DNA of 64,000 nt. Origin: Epiperipatus broadwayi. Lineage: Eukaryota > Onychophora > Udeonychophora > Euonychophora > Peripatidae. Shown here in pieces: positions 48,755 through 61,461 of this stretch. Every line of letters starts with the position of its first letter. Position 1 is the first letter of the stretch. The DNA lies in the NCBI GenBank assembly GCA_028023455.1, contig JAQFVV010000509.1, positions 312,001 through 376,000 of the forward strand, written 5' to 3'. The position numbers and the translations under genes were made by a program. The notes below the pieces were generated by a model that worked only from the letters and a program-made list of their open reading frames with translations, searched no databases and had not been told where the DNA came from.

Positions 48755-51700
48755 CTAAATTTAAAAAAAAAAAAAAAAATGTTTGCAATCTTAAGTTTAA
48801 CTTTATTATAATACTTTCATAAACTATAATTTTATCAAACAGGTTTTTTTTTTCCTTTTCCTCTTTTGTTTTAATTAATTAATGTTTCAACTATGCTGGA
48901 CACAATCATCAGTCTACAATTTAATTTAATTTTGCAACATTAGATGATAATTACTATTCATGCACAGAAGAAAAAAAAAACTTCTTTGAAAAATATATAC
49001 TAAAGTATACTTAATGAAAAAGACAAGAAATACTTCTTATAAACTACCTACTTTTAATATGAAGACTATATTTACAAAAATCACCAGAGACATTCAAATT
49101 AGAGAAATTATGGTACTGATGTACTCAGCAACCTACATCTGACTTTCTCTTTAGTTGAATCTTTAAACACTTCTTTGACATCATGAAATAATTCTGGAAT
49201 GACTAATCAATAAATTGAAGATTCTTTGGAATTGAAAAAAGGCGATTTATTGTAATAATAACTACAAAGTAATTTATAAATTCAACATGTAATCTAAAAA
49301 CCTCTTCTTACTTTTCATTGTCAGGTCTTTTTTTTTTTTTTTTACTATTACTTGTATTTTCAATTTATTTGGTTTTGAAAAAAGAGGGGGGTGATGAGAA
49401 GTGGGAGGAGAAAAAAAATATAGTCAATTGTAAGTTTTCAAGGTTGATTTTGATTTCTTGTAATACTACCTACTTAATATTAACTTACAAAACTAAATGA
49501 TGTGCATAATTTCAAACAACCTCTTCTTAGTAGTTGATAAATTGGTTTGGAATTTTGTCTTTAAAACTTTTAAATTTCTTACTATTTGTTTTTTAAAAGT
49601 AAGAGGGAGGGGGGTAGAGAAATAGAATCAATTGTAGAAGTGTTGTCAATTTTTCTAAGAAAGCAATAATTACTTGTCAGTTACATTCAATACAAAATAT
49701 AAACAAACAAACAAATCAAATAAAAATGAACTGTTTGCCATTGAAACAACAACAACTGCAACAAATTTTACAAAAAAAGAGGTTAAAATGCAACATCTTT
49801 CTTATTTGTTTGAATTCCCACTGTTGTCCAATACATGTTTTCTTTTTACTCGGCAAAAAAAAAAAAAAAAAAGAATCATCTTGTATGGACAATGCAAAAT
49901 GTCTAAACTTCCTTCCCCTTAACTTTTCTTTCTTTTCTCGTAGACAATCCGAAGTCTAAATGAAAAACATAAAGAGGTTAATTTTGACTTTTTTTTTTAA
50001 AAAAAAAAAACTAAAAAGACAATTTAAATGGATGACGCCAAGTGTAAAATTTTCATTTCTTTTTCAAATCAAAACATTTTTAACAATAATCAATGCAGAA
50101 CAGAAAGTTTATTTTAAAATAAATTTCTAAAAAAAAAAAAAAAAGGAAAACATTTCTTGTATTGTGCAATGGTAGGAAAATGTTTCTTTTTTATCTTTTA
50201 GTTTTCTGTTGTATTTTTTGAATTATTTTCAAAACTAGAATTTTAAATATATAAAGAATGTCGAACTTTAAATTTGTCAATTAGTTATCCCAGAATTATT
50301 TTATGACGTAGACACTGTGTTTTAAAGAAATAATCAGAGACAATCGATTGTAGATTGCCGAGTATATTGGCACAAAAATTATTTAAGTCATACAAATAAA
50401 TACATATGAACAATAAAATACAGATGGGTATTAAAATCTCTATAAATTATAGTTAATGACAGTTTATATTTTTCATCAAAAATAAATATAGAACTCAGAT
50501 GTTAGTCAATATTTTTTTTATATAGAGGTATGTGTCAGCTTATGACAGTTTGACCTTGTCCACACTATTATAGCCCAATTAATTATATACGAGTAAGCAA
50601 ATATACAGAAATATTATTGGATAAATAAATAAATCTAAACACACATATATAACATGCCAATATACTACAAATAATTGTAATAAAATGCAAATATAGTACA
50701 ATAATAGAACATGGGTAATTTACAATCAAGATCAGTAGCTCATATTCTTTGGTATTTGATGAATTGATTTGAGGTCATTTATTTACCATTTAATATTTTT
50801 AAACTGAAAAAATGTTCAGAATTTATTGTAAATAATAATACGGAAAAACACTCAAAATAATAACATAGTGAAAACAGACGTGACTGGATGAGATGAATCA
50901 AGATCAATAGAAATCTATCACACAGCATGATGTTTTCCATTTTTTGTTGTTGGGTAAATTGTCTGTAAATAACAATGTATAATAATAAAAAATATTCACA
51001 CACTGCTCCCAGTGAAAAAATGACTGGTTCGATCTCTATGTACAATGCTATCTCGGAATCAATGCATGTGTCATGTAATGAACATAGTTGAACTATTCAT
51101 CATGAAAATCTTAAATCACTATTATGACTGAATCATGAATTATGACATGAAATAGAATAGTGTGTTTTGTATTTTATGCCGACATTAAATTTTGCTTAAA
51201 TTAGGAAAAACTGCTGCTGTGAAAAGAATGTTTTCATGTAGTCTACAAAATTTCATGGCGACAGGAAGAGCATTGAAGACGAACCAAAACTAGTTGCATC
51301 AAAATCAACTGGAAGTGAAAAAAAAGTTGCAAAAATTCCCTGTTGGCAATCAACCAAAAAGACATCAAAGTGGAGCACTGCAGAGATACATAAAGAATCA
51401 TAAGTAAGAACAAGGAATTCTTGTCAAATAATGAGACATCAATCAAGTGACAGAGCATCGAACAGAGATTGTTAAAAGAAAAAAAATGCTGATGCAAAAG
51501 AGCCAAATGAGAGCATTACTTACTGGGTATTTTGGTTCTAGAGGTTTATTATAAACCCATTCCTGAAGATCAGATGATAAATGCTAACTGCTATGGGATG
51601 TTTTGAATTGTTGGAAAGTCAAAATTTTGCATAAGCAATCTGAATACTGTGAGCAAGACTCTTTGTATTTGTTCACAATTTGAACTGTGTGATTTTTTTG

Positions 51701-52950
51701 GCTAAAAAAAAGCAGTTATGCTTCAGCTTACATCCTATTCTCCTATCCCAGTGACTCTTGATTATTTCCAAAATTAAAGTTAACCATAAAAGTCGTATCA
51801 ATCCAGAACACCCAGAAGCTTGTGCCAAAGTTTTGCAGACAATTCCAGCAGAGGATTTCGAGGACTGCTTCCAATAGGTTTTAATCATTTCTAGGGGTGT
51901 ATTGAATTACAAGGGGACTATTTTCAATTAATCAATAACAAAAACAAAACATAAATAAGTCCTCAAGATTTTAATTCATATCAATTACCTATTTACTGGA
52001 TACATTATGTATATATGTTTGTTTATTATAAGAGATATGTATCATTAAATAATTATGTATCGACCATTGTATCACTGACAGTGCTAGCAATTTAATTCAG
52101 TGTGAATATGCTAATATTTACGACAATTGCCATCGGGTTAGAGTAAATGCTGCATAGAAACTTTGTCACTAACCTGAACACATCAACAGTAAAGTTTTTG
52201 TTTTCTTCTCTATTTTTCTACATTATCCATAATGAAAATAAACTTATCATATTATTTTTCTTTGTTTTTTAGAACTTTTTTTTCTTTTTCAAAACTAAAT
52301 ATTTTAAAATATATATATAATTTATGAAAATAAACCTAAAATATAAACATCAAAACTAAAATATCTTACAAACCTTGTAACTTACATTTAACAACCAAAT
52401 CTGTAGCAATTTGATTTTTTTAAAAAAATTATTAACAAATAAAATTATAAATAAAAAAGAACGTAAAATTTTTTAGGCTGCATACTAAAAATTCTGCATT
52501 AATTCGTGACTATAATGCAGGCGACCAATAATGGTAAAGTAAAAAACAATTGTTCTTAGTCGATTCTGAATTCGCAGTAGGCGGGACTCGATGAAATTGT
52601 CTCAAAGATTTTGTAAGAAAAAATTTCATTTACATCTGCTACTATAATGCATTTTCTTAAAATAAAAAAAAAATCAAATAAAAATCTGATGGTATATGTG
52701 TGTGAGAATAGCATTATAAAAATTAACCATAAAAACCGTAAAATTGACTTTTGGCAAATCATACAAAGTATATTGCAATAATAAAAACATCCTTAAATAA
52801 TAATAATTTTAAAAAAGATAAATCATAAATTTATAGTTTTTTGCTTTTAAAAAATTACAACTATTTTCCCTTCAAAATAAATTGACAAATTTTTATATAC
52901 AAAAAATTATAAAGCATGTATGTATATGTAAATAAGATTCAATATAATAA
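48755..52950. other. PKMYT1 intron, no certain feature
   Basis: Many poly(A)/poly(T) tracts lie at 48770-50150. At 51230-51890 there is GC-higher sequence with broken frames that might be an old transposase, but I could not identify one. Confidence 0.35.
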
Positions 52951-53014
52951 AATTTACAAATAGAAAAAAATATAACAAGATAAGAACTAAAAAAGAAAAA
53001 ATGAAAAAAAATAC

Positions 53015-53174
53015 CATCAGAAAAGCTTTGTTCCCAGTGTATAGTTGGAGAGACACATCTTGGAGGTGTAGAAACTGTTTTGCCCTTTAATTTAGAAAAA
53101 ACACGAATGAAGAAACGTAGAATTATAAATAGGAACATCAACACAGCATTAAATATAGTTTTTATTTGTAGTAA
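53015..53174 (-). CDS. PKMYT1: PKMYT1 exon: transmembrane anchor
   Basis: The acceptor CTTTTTCAG and the donor GATG|GTATTT bound a 160-nt exon (53 codons plus one base). Residues 8-26 are strongly hydrophobic (FNAVLMFLFIILRFFIRVF) and are followed by basic residues KLKGK, then a Ser/Thr/Pro-rich segment with TVSTPPR and CVSPTIHWEQ. MYT1 differs from WEE1 by having just such a membrane segment after the kinase domain, which tethers it to ER/Golgi membranes. SP and TP dipeptides could be mitotic CDK or Polo sites; that is inference. The phase matches both neighbours. Confidence 0.9.
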
Positions 53175-53272
53175 CTGAAAAAGAAAAGAAACAAAGCTAA
53201 ATAGTAAAAGAAAATTGGATTGCTAAAAAAAAAAAAGAAGGAAGTTCCAGAGATTTATAAAAAAAAAATTAC

Positions 53273-53306
53273 CACATATTTGTACATTCTTTCTCGATCT
53301 CTTCTT
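53273..53306 (-). CDS. PKMYT1: PKMYT1 34-nt microexon, Arg-rich
   Basis: This tiny exon follows an acceptor ending TTTGTAG and stops at TATGTG|GTAATT. One base completes an Arg codon from the 54114 exon, then eleven codons read RRDRERMYKYV in phase 0. With the preceding exon it makes an uninterrupted run of basic residues just N-terminal to the hydrophobic helix, as expected for a positive-inside membrane anchor. An alternative acceptor four codons upstream would bring in a stop, so this border is preferred. Confidence 0.72.
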
Positions 53307-54113
53307 CTACAAATCTAGACAAAGAAATAATAATATTAAAATAAGTACTTTATAATTCAAACACACATACACATATAAAATAATAAAGATAAAAAAAATT
53401 CATAATTGATTAATTTTTACTGAAATTCATTGAAAAAAAATTAATATACAATAAAAACATAATTTATATATTAAATATTTTTCAAAGAACTACAATATAT
53501 TAATAATGCTACTAGAATGTTCTACACCTCATATGGGGCATATAATATATATCCTTACCCAAAGAAAATACTAATTGATGTCATAAAATGTACATATTTA
53601 TTATTGAATTTATAGCAAGAAGTGTATTAAATAAATGCATGAAAATAATTTATTTAGCAAAAAAATAAAATATATGTATTTATTATGAAATGCATTAAAT
53701 AAAAGTAAAATGAATAAAGCCAAATGCAAATTCATAAAAAATGGAATTTAAAAAAAAAAAAAAATGCATTAATGGAAAAATGAAAATAAGATATGATTAG
53801 GCTAAATATACTGTATTATTTACATGTTTTTATTTATTGCATAAATTATAAAACAAGATCTATTCATTCCATATTGATTTGGCAAGGGAACCATTTTATT
53901 TAGAAAATAAATAATATATTTAGCAACCCGAGCAATACAAAATGAATAATTGTTTCTTATTGTGAGTTGAAACTAATTTACGATGAGGTGAATGAAAGCA
54001 TGGAAATAAATAACTTTTTTTGACATTTATCATTGATAAATCACAAATCTACAGGTATTTTTCTTTAATTTGAATCAACATTTTTATTTTATTAAAAAAA
54101 TAAGTCGGTATAC

Positions 54114-54200
54114 CTTCTTCTCTCATTTAATTCTTGTAATTCATCAGAAATACAGTAACTATTTCTTTTTACTTTGGATAGGCTAACTTTACCTCCCACT
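54114..54200 (-). CDS. PKMYT1: PKMYT1 exon: basic linker before the membrane segment (right border uncertain)
   Basis: On the - strand an open frame encodes a Lys/Arg-rich stretch (VGGKVSLSKVKRNSYC, then SDELQELNERR) and ends AGAAG|GTATACC with two bases over, which fits the 34-nt exon at 53273 exactly. The acceptor chosen is GATTCAG before AGTGGGAG; a TACTAA branch-point-like string lies just upstream. The phase then requires two bases from upstream, whereas the 61303 exon ends in phase 0. Either a small intervening exon was missed or the border is wrong. Coding identity is inferred from frame, base composition and position; a basic linker here is usual for MYT1 proteins. Confidence 0.6.
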
Positions 54201-54994
54201 CTGAATCTTGTCATTTTAGTACAGGTTTAAAAAGAGTATATCTTTTGTTCGTAATATTTTTTTAAAAGACTTATTAACAGTTTAAAAAAGAGGTTTTTGT
54301 TTCATTTGAAATTTTCTATGAGAACTCTTAACATTCCTGAGATAAATGAAGTGGTAAAATTTATCATAAGTAAATAAATGTCAATTTTTTTTTTGTGTCT
54401 TTACTTTTATAATAAAATAATGATTAAAATTATTTATTCAAAAAAATTTTGCAACTATACGCAATTAATAATAATTCTAATTTCTTTCATATATTTATTT
54501 ATATTCAATAATAAATACATACATTTTATTTCTTGGTGATTAGTTTTTACTTTGATTATGCTATGTTCAATGTATTTGCATTTGGTGCGTAGATCACACA
54601 CCTTAGTGGCAATGTCTTATTTATCTTAACGATTTTAAAAAATTTGAAAAGAAAACCAGTCAATTCAATTACAATAAGCTACTACTATTAATTATATTCT
54701 ATACGGATAAAACATCACTTGAATAGTCTTTTAATTAAAAAATTTGTCAAGTGATATGTATCAACATAACAATCAATTCACTTTTATTACCATAGCAATA
54801 AAAAGATTGGACTGAACTATTTTTTAAAATTGATTTATATAGTGCAATTGTTCTATTTTCAGTTAAATGAATTTAGTGAAAACTTTAAAAACTTTCTAGG
54901 ATTAAATTACAATATTTTAAACTGGTTATTAAATTTAATTAACATGTTTTCACTTAAACATACTTTAAATAGTTTCCCAAATCAAGTTTACATC

Positions 54995-55110
54995 ACATAT
55001 CCTAGCACCTCACTGACAAGAGCCCTCAGTTTAAAACCATTTGGGGCTAGAGATAATTCTAGATAAAAATTTTAAATGCTTTCTCTTATGGCATTTATCG
55101 ATAATATTTA
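54995..55110 (+). repeat. Family A fragment with decayed hammerhead
   Basis: TATCCTAGCACCTCACTGAC, then AAATGCTTTCTCTT and GCATTTATCGAT match family A. The core reads CTGACAA, and AAAA stands in place of GAAA. Confidence 0.7.
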
Positions 55111-56639
55111 AAAAAAAAAAAAATCTATTTATTTAGAATAGTTCATTCCTATCGAAAGAGACAAATGATGTTTTGGCTAAACAATGGATATTTCTCCTAT
55201 CTCTTTTCTATTCATCGTTTCATTCAGAAGGCACTTTGATTAAAAAAAACAATGCCAGTCAGCAAACTGTTCTCATTGGTGATTGAATAAAGGCAAAAAC
55301 CAAACTTTATTTTTAATATAAAATGAATTAGCAGTAATAATTAAATAAGCATTATTATAATTAAAAATTACTGTAAAAAAAAAAAAAATGTAAATGAATT
55401 TGTTTAATATTTCTAATATGTGTCACTTTAATTGAATTGATGGAAACTTTATCCTTTAAAAACATTTTAGTCAGGAGGGAAAAAAAGGTGTGTAAAGTCA
55501 TTTTTAATAAAAGCAAAAATTAATTTAAAACTTTTGATTTAATAATTTAAAATAAAGTTGTTGTTTTTTTTTATAAATTATTTAGAATAATATTAATTAT
55601 AAAATTAAGCAACTTTCCTTAGACGAATGTTTCCATTTTATATTTATATTCATTCAATTTATAGCTTTTCTTGCGAATGCATGTTAGGACATATAACTTT
55701 GATAATATTAAAGACAAAAATAAAAATGATTTTTTTGTTGTTTAAAATTTGTATAGTATATATGCTATTATTAATTTCAATATACTAAAATTAAAATCGA
55801 TAAATATTTTTTGTCATTCTCATGGAAATAGAAAATATTTATTTTTAAATCATTTTGAGCATTCAGTTTTTTTTCCTCTAAATTTCCAAGAATCTGGAAA
55901 GAAAATGTTTACAGAGTATTATATTTATTTGATTACAAGCATATTTAGATAATTACATCTTAATTATATTAAAAAATAAATTGTTAAAATTTGATCTATC
56001 TTTAAATATATTATTCATACAATTTTCAAAATAAAATCTTTACTAAGTAAATGAAATACCACATGATCTCCAGTATCTTTCTTCTAAATTTAAGATAAGA
56101 ATTGAAATCTAGTACAAATGACAATATTACTGAAATAATAAGATCCTCCAATAATTTTGAGTTTCAAAATAAAGTTTTTTTTTACTACATTTTTGAATAT
56201 TTTAAAATGTAAAACTCAATTAAAGAATATATTAAAAATATGCAGTAGAGCAGCAAACTATGTTGTATCTATGTACATGACTTCAGTCGTATACTGTCCA
56301 AAGAAAAATGTAAATAAACAAACAAACAAAAAAAAAGCCCATTGAATTTAGCAAAGTTTATGATACTTGGCAGCCATTTTTTTTCTTTGAGTATTGTAAA
56401 TGATTATACATATTAATAAAATTTCTTCAGTTTATGTTGAAAGCATTTTATTCTTTCTTTATTATCCTTTCCGAACATACTAAAAGAAGAAACTGTTTTA
56501 AAAACATCAAAAGAATTAGAGATCCTAATATCTTAATAAGAATATTGCTATTATGTTTCTATAAGAGAAAAGTTATTGAAAAAAAAAAAAGAATATTACC
56601 TATACTGTATTTAATAACTTTGAAAATCATACATTTTAT

Positions 56640-56800
56640 TAGTGTCTGAAATTACTCTAGCACTTCACTGACGAGTGCCAAAGCATGAAACCATTGGTCT
56701 GGGGTTTGGGCGTGGTTTCTTACAGAGATATTTTAAATGCTTTCTCTTGCTAAGCATTTATCACAAAGCTTGTTGAACAACTAGCAATGCACTTTGTTTA
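56640..56800 (+). mobile_element. Family A element with intact hammerhead core
   Basis: TAGTGTCTGAAATTACTCTA starts the unit, and AAGCATTTATCACAAAGCTT followed by GTTGAACAACTAGCAATGC ends it, as in other family A copies. The left TIR is missing. It lies in the PKMYT1 intron between 54200 and 61303. Confidence 0.75.
56648..56719 (+). ncRNA. Type I hammerhead ribozyme, all core bases present (family A)
   Basis: Reading 5' to 3': outer stem I GAAATTAC (56648-56655), inner stem I ACTTCA (56662-56667), core CTGACGA (56668-56674), stem II GTGC-CAAA-GCAT (56675-56686), GAAA (56687-56690), stem III ACC-ATT-GGT, C at 56699 as the cleavage base, then TGGGGT (56700-56705) pairing with ACTTCA, and GTGGTTTC (56712-56719) pairing with GAAATTAC. 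Known hammerheads need CUGANGA, GAAA and a U-H cleavage step; all are here. A three-pair stem III is typical of the minimal type I forms found in Penelope-like elements and retrozymes. The element is on the + strand, opposite to PKMYT1. Confidence 0.7.
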
Positions 56801-57489
56801 TTTCACTATTTACTTTATTTTTCAGTAAACACATAAATGAACACACACTCAGTAAAATATATGTAAATGTATCCTCTCAATTTATCATAAACCAAATTTT
56901 AAAAATAATAACTATAATTATTATTATTTTAAAAATTTTATTTATACTATTATTTTGATTTATACTATTATTATAACATAGAAAAAAAAATGTCTGTGTT
57001 ATATACATGTGCGTGTTAAAAAATACGGAACAAAGTTCACTAAACAATATGTATTCTAATCTGTTTGTCACCAAAATACGAGCTATTATACACTATATAT
57101 GTTGAATGTGAGGGAGACTTGGAATAAATTATTGTGTAGTTATTAACTCCACTGCAATACTTTGATTTTAAAAAATGTACTACAATCAAATCTGTAAAAA
57201 AATAAAGATCAATTCTTGTGATGATTTGACTCTGAACTAGAAATATAGTTCCATCATTTAGTCTCAAATCAGTGAAAATGTCAAAACTCATTCAATATAA
57301 AAACATCAGATTTTTTTTTGTTTCAAAACTAACTATTTTTCTTTTTTTACTTCATAAATGTCTGAGCTAGTTGAGTGTATGTTCTACCTATTGCTGGGCT
57401 GCTATTCATATATCAATTTCAAAAAGAAGTTAATAGATTAGGTTCATATTTTTCATAAAAATATATATATTTAGATAATAAATATGATA

Positions 57490-57975
57490 CTTGCTGTGTC
57501 CAGCAGCACACTATTGCCTGCTGGATTGCAAATATAAATAACACAAATAATTGCTAATACTCGGCAAGTACATTTAAGTAACACGAATTTATTAACAGAG
57601 TTATACAAAGATAATCAATCTTGTTTAATATAAACATATATGACAATTATATACACATGCTATATAAATAACAAGGGCCTGAAGGCATAACAAAATAATA
57701 ATAAGATCAATACAACCTGTTTACAGTTCCTAAGTTTACTTTCGAACATCCGGAAGTAAACTTCTTCGCAAGGCTAAGTGAAGGAGGGAGCTGACTGGGC
57801 ACCCGAGGAAATGGCACATTATCTTTCAAGAGCTTCACTTAGCAAGTGTTCTGTCTCAGTCTATTCTAGCTCTATTTCACCCTCTCGTTTTTTGTGTAGA
57901 CTCCCTTGATTGGCCATCCGCTGTCACGTGGTGGTCATCTCTTGAGTTACCATTTTCGACCCCTGATCACATAAT
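57490..57975 (-). repeat. Possible solo LTR
   Basis: This is a block of distinctly higher GC than its surroundings, with short internal hairpins (TTTACTTTCGAACATCCGGA then AGTAAA), a CACGTG box and AATAAA on the - strand near 57587. Size and composition fit a solo LTR. Ends and target duplication are not established. Confidence 0.35.
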
Positions 57976-57999
57976 GCAATTACCATAGAATTGTCTATT

Positions 58000-60900
58000 T
58001 TAAGCAATGTTTTTACTATCATTAAATCTGATCAGGAACCAAACATTCAGGGTTGTAATGGCTTTGTTTATTACCTTAATAATCCTTTGCTCGGATTCAT
58101 CTAACTTTCTTGATAAGTTAGTTTATAGTTTTTCCTTTAATTAAACTATTTAATTAGCCTAATTGCTTTTATAAAATATTGTGAATGCCATTGGCATCCA
58201 TGCACATACATTTAGTTTACCATTATAATTTTACAATTATAATATTATGTTTAATAATTCGTATTTTTTGTATATATAAATATACACACACATTTAGCAG
58301 TAATAATATACAGTGAAGCCATGAAGTGCACTATATCAATATACATGACTTCAATTATGTATTATCAAAAAAAAAAAAAAACAATAAAATTCACAAATTG
58401 AATACATTTTACAATACTTGAGCGGCCATTTTCCAACTTTGAGCATCGTATATGATCACAATTAAAAAAAAATAAAATAAAATTTGTAAATAAATTTTAA
58501 ATTATACCAAGAATCATTTTTATGTCTTGGAGTACCATAAACAATCATGTTTATTAATACAATTTCCTTGGTTTATGTTGCAAGTACATACATTTTCTTT
58601 TTCTTTTATTATGCTTTTCTTTGCAGTATTTTGCATAATAAAATTTTTTCTAAGTATAATGCTAAAAGTATTACAAAATTTTAGAACATACTAAAAATTA
58701 ATATTGATTTAAAAGCATCAAAAGTTTCTTGATAATGAGACTAGTTTATTGTATTTCTATAAGAGAAAAAGTTATTGAAAAAAAGGAAAGACTATCACCC
58801 AATTGCAATGAAAGTCAGAAGACGTTATTTATTTAAAAAAAATAAAACTATAGTCCAATAAGTTTTTTTAATTTTATTCTTATTTTTTTAATGAATAAAA
58901 AATATAAGTAAAAGTGTCTCCTTAATTTATTATTATATTTTGAAAATTATGTTTATATTATAATTTTAATTTATATATGCATAATATACAAATAAAAAAC
59001 ATCTGTTGCTATTATGTATTCACTTGCATTTCAATAAACAATATGTATTCCATTCTCATCAAAGTTTATCAATAAAATGTGAGTAAATATATGCGATACA
59101 CATGAGGGAGGCTTGGAACAAAATATTGTTCATTATATTTAATGAACAAATAATGATTGAAAAACAAATATTATAAACAAGTGTGATCAATGTGAACATT
59201 CTGGAAAAAATTAATTTTACATTAATATAATTAAGGATATGCCAATACAATAAGCAAACCATGTAATCCATAAGAAGATAACTAATGGCAGTAAATCCAT
59301 ATGAAATTGAAATCTAAAAAAATTTCAGGTTCCATACAAATGCCTCAAGAAATGCACAGATGAAAAATTACGTACTAGGTCAAAAACTGTGTAAAGTTAA
59401 ACCATAGAGCATGTATATTTCAAAACTAAATCTAGAAATAATATATTTAACAATCAAATCAATGCAGAATGATTTAAAAAAAAAACAAAACAAATATTTT
59501 CAATAGACAATCATCATTGCAAATGTTCTGGAAGAAATTAAATTCGCAATGAAGTTATGGTAAATGACGTTCTAATGTTATAGTGTCATTCAATGATGCA
59601 ATGCCAAAATAGTGAAATTTAAGATCTATCCATAATTTGAATAAATGTTTATTTTCATCTTTGTGCAATTTTTCCATAAACGTTAATTATTTTTTCTGTT
59701 TTGTGAAATTCAATTTTTTATGGATTTGCATTTGGTCTTATCACTAAAACGTTACTTACCTTGACAATTTAACTTCATCAAGTTTTTTTTTTAATGAAAA
59801 TCTAGTTTTTCACATGTATAATTTTTATATTATGGATGATTTCCATTTTTCATGGAGATTACCATCTTTTTGGATTTCAGTTTATGGATTTATTGCTGTC
59901 AATTATTTTCTTATGGATTACACAATCTACTTTTTGTACTATTGTGCCTGTTGTGTACTTATATTGGTTTGTAATTTATTATAAAATACATCTGCCTCTC
60001 ATCACTAGTTTCTTCTAGAATATTTGTATTGATTACATTTACTAAAAATATTTGTTTATCATTCATTGTTTGAATGCTAAATATACTTTTTTTACATTTG
60101 TTTTCTAAATAAATTATATTTATTTTCGTTTTTAATTTTTTTTACAAAAAATATGAAGCATATCGATTACCTTTTTCTTTTTGAAATTGAATGTGGATGG
60201 TGACCCCACTAGTACATCATAAATTCACCTAGTCTAAGTCAACTGCATCCTATACAAGAATTATTCCAAAAAGCCAAATAAATACAGATATTCTAAAATT
60301 CCATTAACTCCACCCACAAGAGTAAAATTATACAATTTCAAAAAATTGTTTCATGAAAATGTTTATAAAAAGTATAAGTTATTTTTTAAAAATACGTATA
60401 TTATAATCACACCTATATAGCACTAATATCTCTTTCAAAAATCTAGAAAAGATTTAATTTGAATAAATGTTGTGATTTATTATTTGAAAATTATATAATA
60501 ATTCTCAAATTTAAAAAAAAAAAAAAATTACTTTATATAATGTTATTTTATATTGTGCCACCTTATTTTGAATTAGATCAATTTCGTTACTATTTTATAT
60601 TAGCTGACCTTATTCTAAAATAGACTGAACACATGTAAGAATTACTAAATTGTTTTTTACAATTGTCCATAATTAAAATTTGAAAAACAGTTTTAATTAA
60701 ATTAAAAAATTAATATTAATCTTAAATAAGATCAAAGGAAAAATTCAATGAAAGGAATTAAAAAAACATTTAAAACTTCAGATCTAATCAAATTCAGCGT
60801 TAACTTTATGTTTTACATTATCAAAGGCTTGACGATGAAATTTTTAGCAAAATTTGTTATTGTTAAGTGACTAAAAAGTTTTCAGTACAAATATTTTATT

Positions 60901-61302
60901 TCAGTTTGATGTAAGTAAAGAAAACAATAGTTTATACAATAAATAGTTTTGAACTGCTGTTTTAAGCAAATCCTAGAGTTACTTCAATGAAAAACACTAT
61001 TTGAAGTTTCTATTAACTGACGTAAAATAATTATTTTTTCTCATTACATCTTTAAAAATTTGCATAAATTTGCAAAATAAATTTCATTTTTCCTTGGGAT
61101 ATGATGCGAGTATATTTTTTATTCTGCATTTTTTTTTTTTTGGAGGCAATATTTTAATTGAACTTTTATAATTCATATTTGTCTTTTGAAATTACATTAA
61201 AGAAAGAAAGCTAAGAGGAGATTGTTGTGAAAAAAATAATAGGGTTATTTCTGTTATATAATTATAAAAAATTAAAAAAAAATTCAAACAAAGCGGCTTT
61301 AC
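58000..61302. other. PKMYT1 intron, no certain feature
   Basis: AT-rich. A strong donor-like string (on the - strand CAAG|GTAAGT near 59758-59766) exists, but no acceptor gives an open frame of suitable phase. Confidence 0.4.
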
Positions 61303-61406
61303 TTTTTTAACTGCAGGAATAGCGAGCAGTTGGTAAACTGACGGCCTAAATTGATAATCTGGATACATCATTAAATAAATTACATTCTTCAATTCAGGAG
61401 ATAAAA
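61303..61406 (-). CDS. PKMYT1: PKMYT1 exon: end of the kinase domain
   Basis: The acceptor TTTATTTAG leads into TTTTATCTCC and the donor is AAAAAA|GTAAAG. The two entry bases complete a Val codon with the G left by the 61868 exon, then 34 codons follow and the exon ends in phase 0. The peptide LSPELKNVIYLMMYPDYQFR and then PSVYQLLAIPAVKK is the kinase subdomain X-XI segment, where the Arg of 'FRPS' is the invariant subdomain XI arginine. Human MYT1 has the matching L-S-P/S-E-L, M-L-x-P-D and L-x-A-x-P spacing. The next recognised exon to the left needs two incoming bases, so a short exon is probably missed between the two. Confidence 0.92.
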
Positions 61407-61461
61407 CTAAATAAAAAAAGAAAAAGAAGAACAAATTAAAAGATTATAACAAAAGTAAGTC

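Noticed and set aside
51243-51888. Possible transposase in broken frames
   Set aside because: Fragments could be aligned by eye to mariner-like proteins only by forcing frameshifts; no catalytic motif was found.
59758-59830. Exon ending at a perfect donor (CAAG|GTAAGT, - strand)
   Set aside because: The only acceptor upstream gives a frame with a stop or a length that does not fix the PKMYT1 phase gap.
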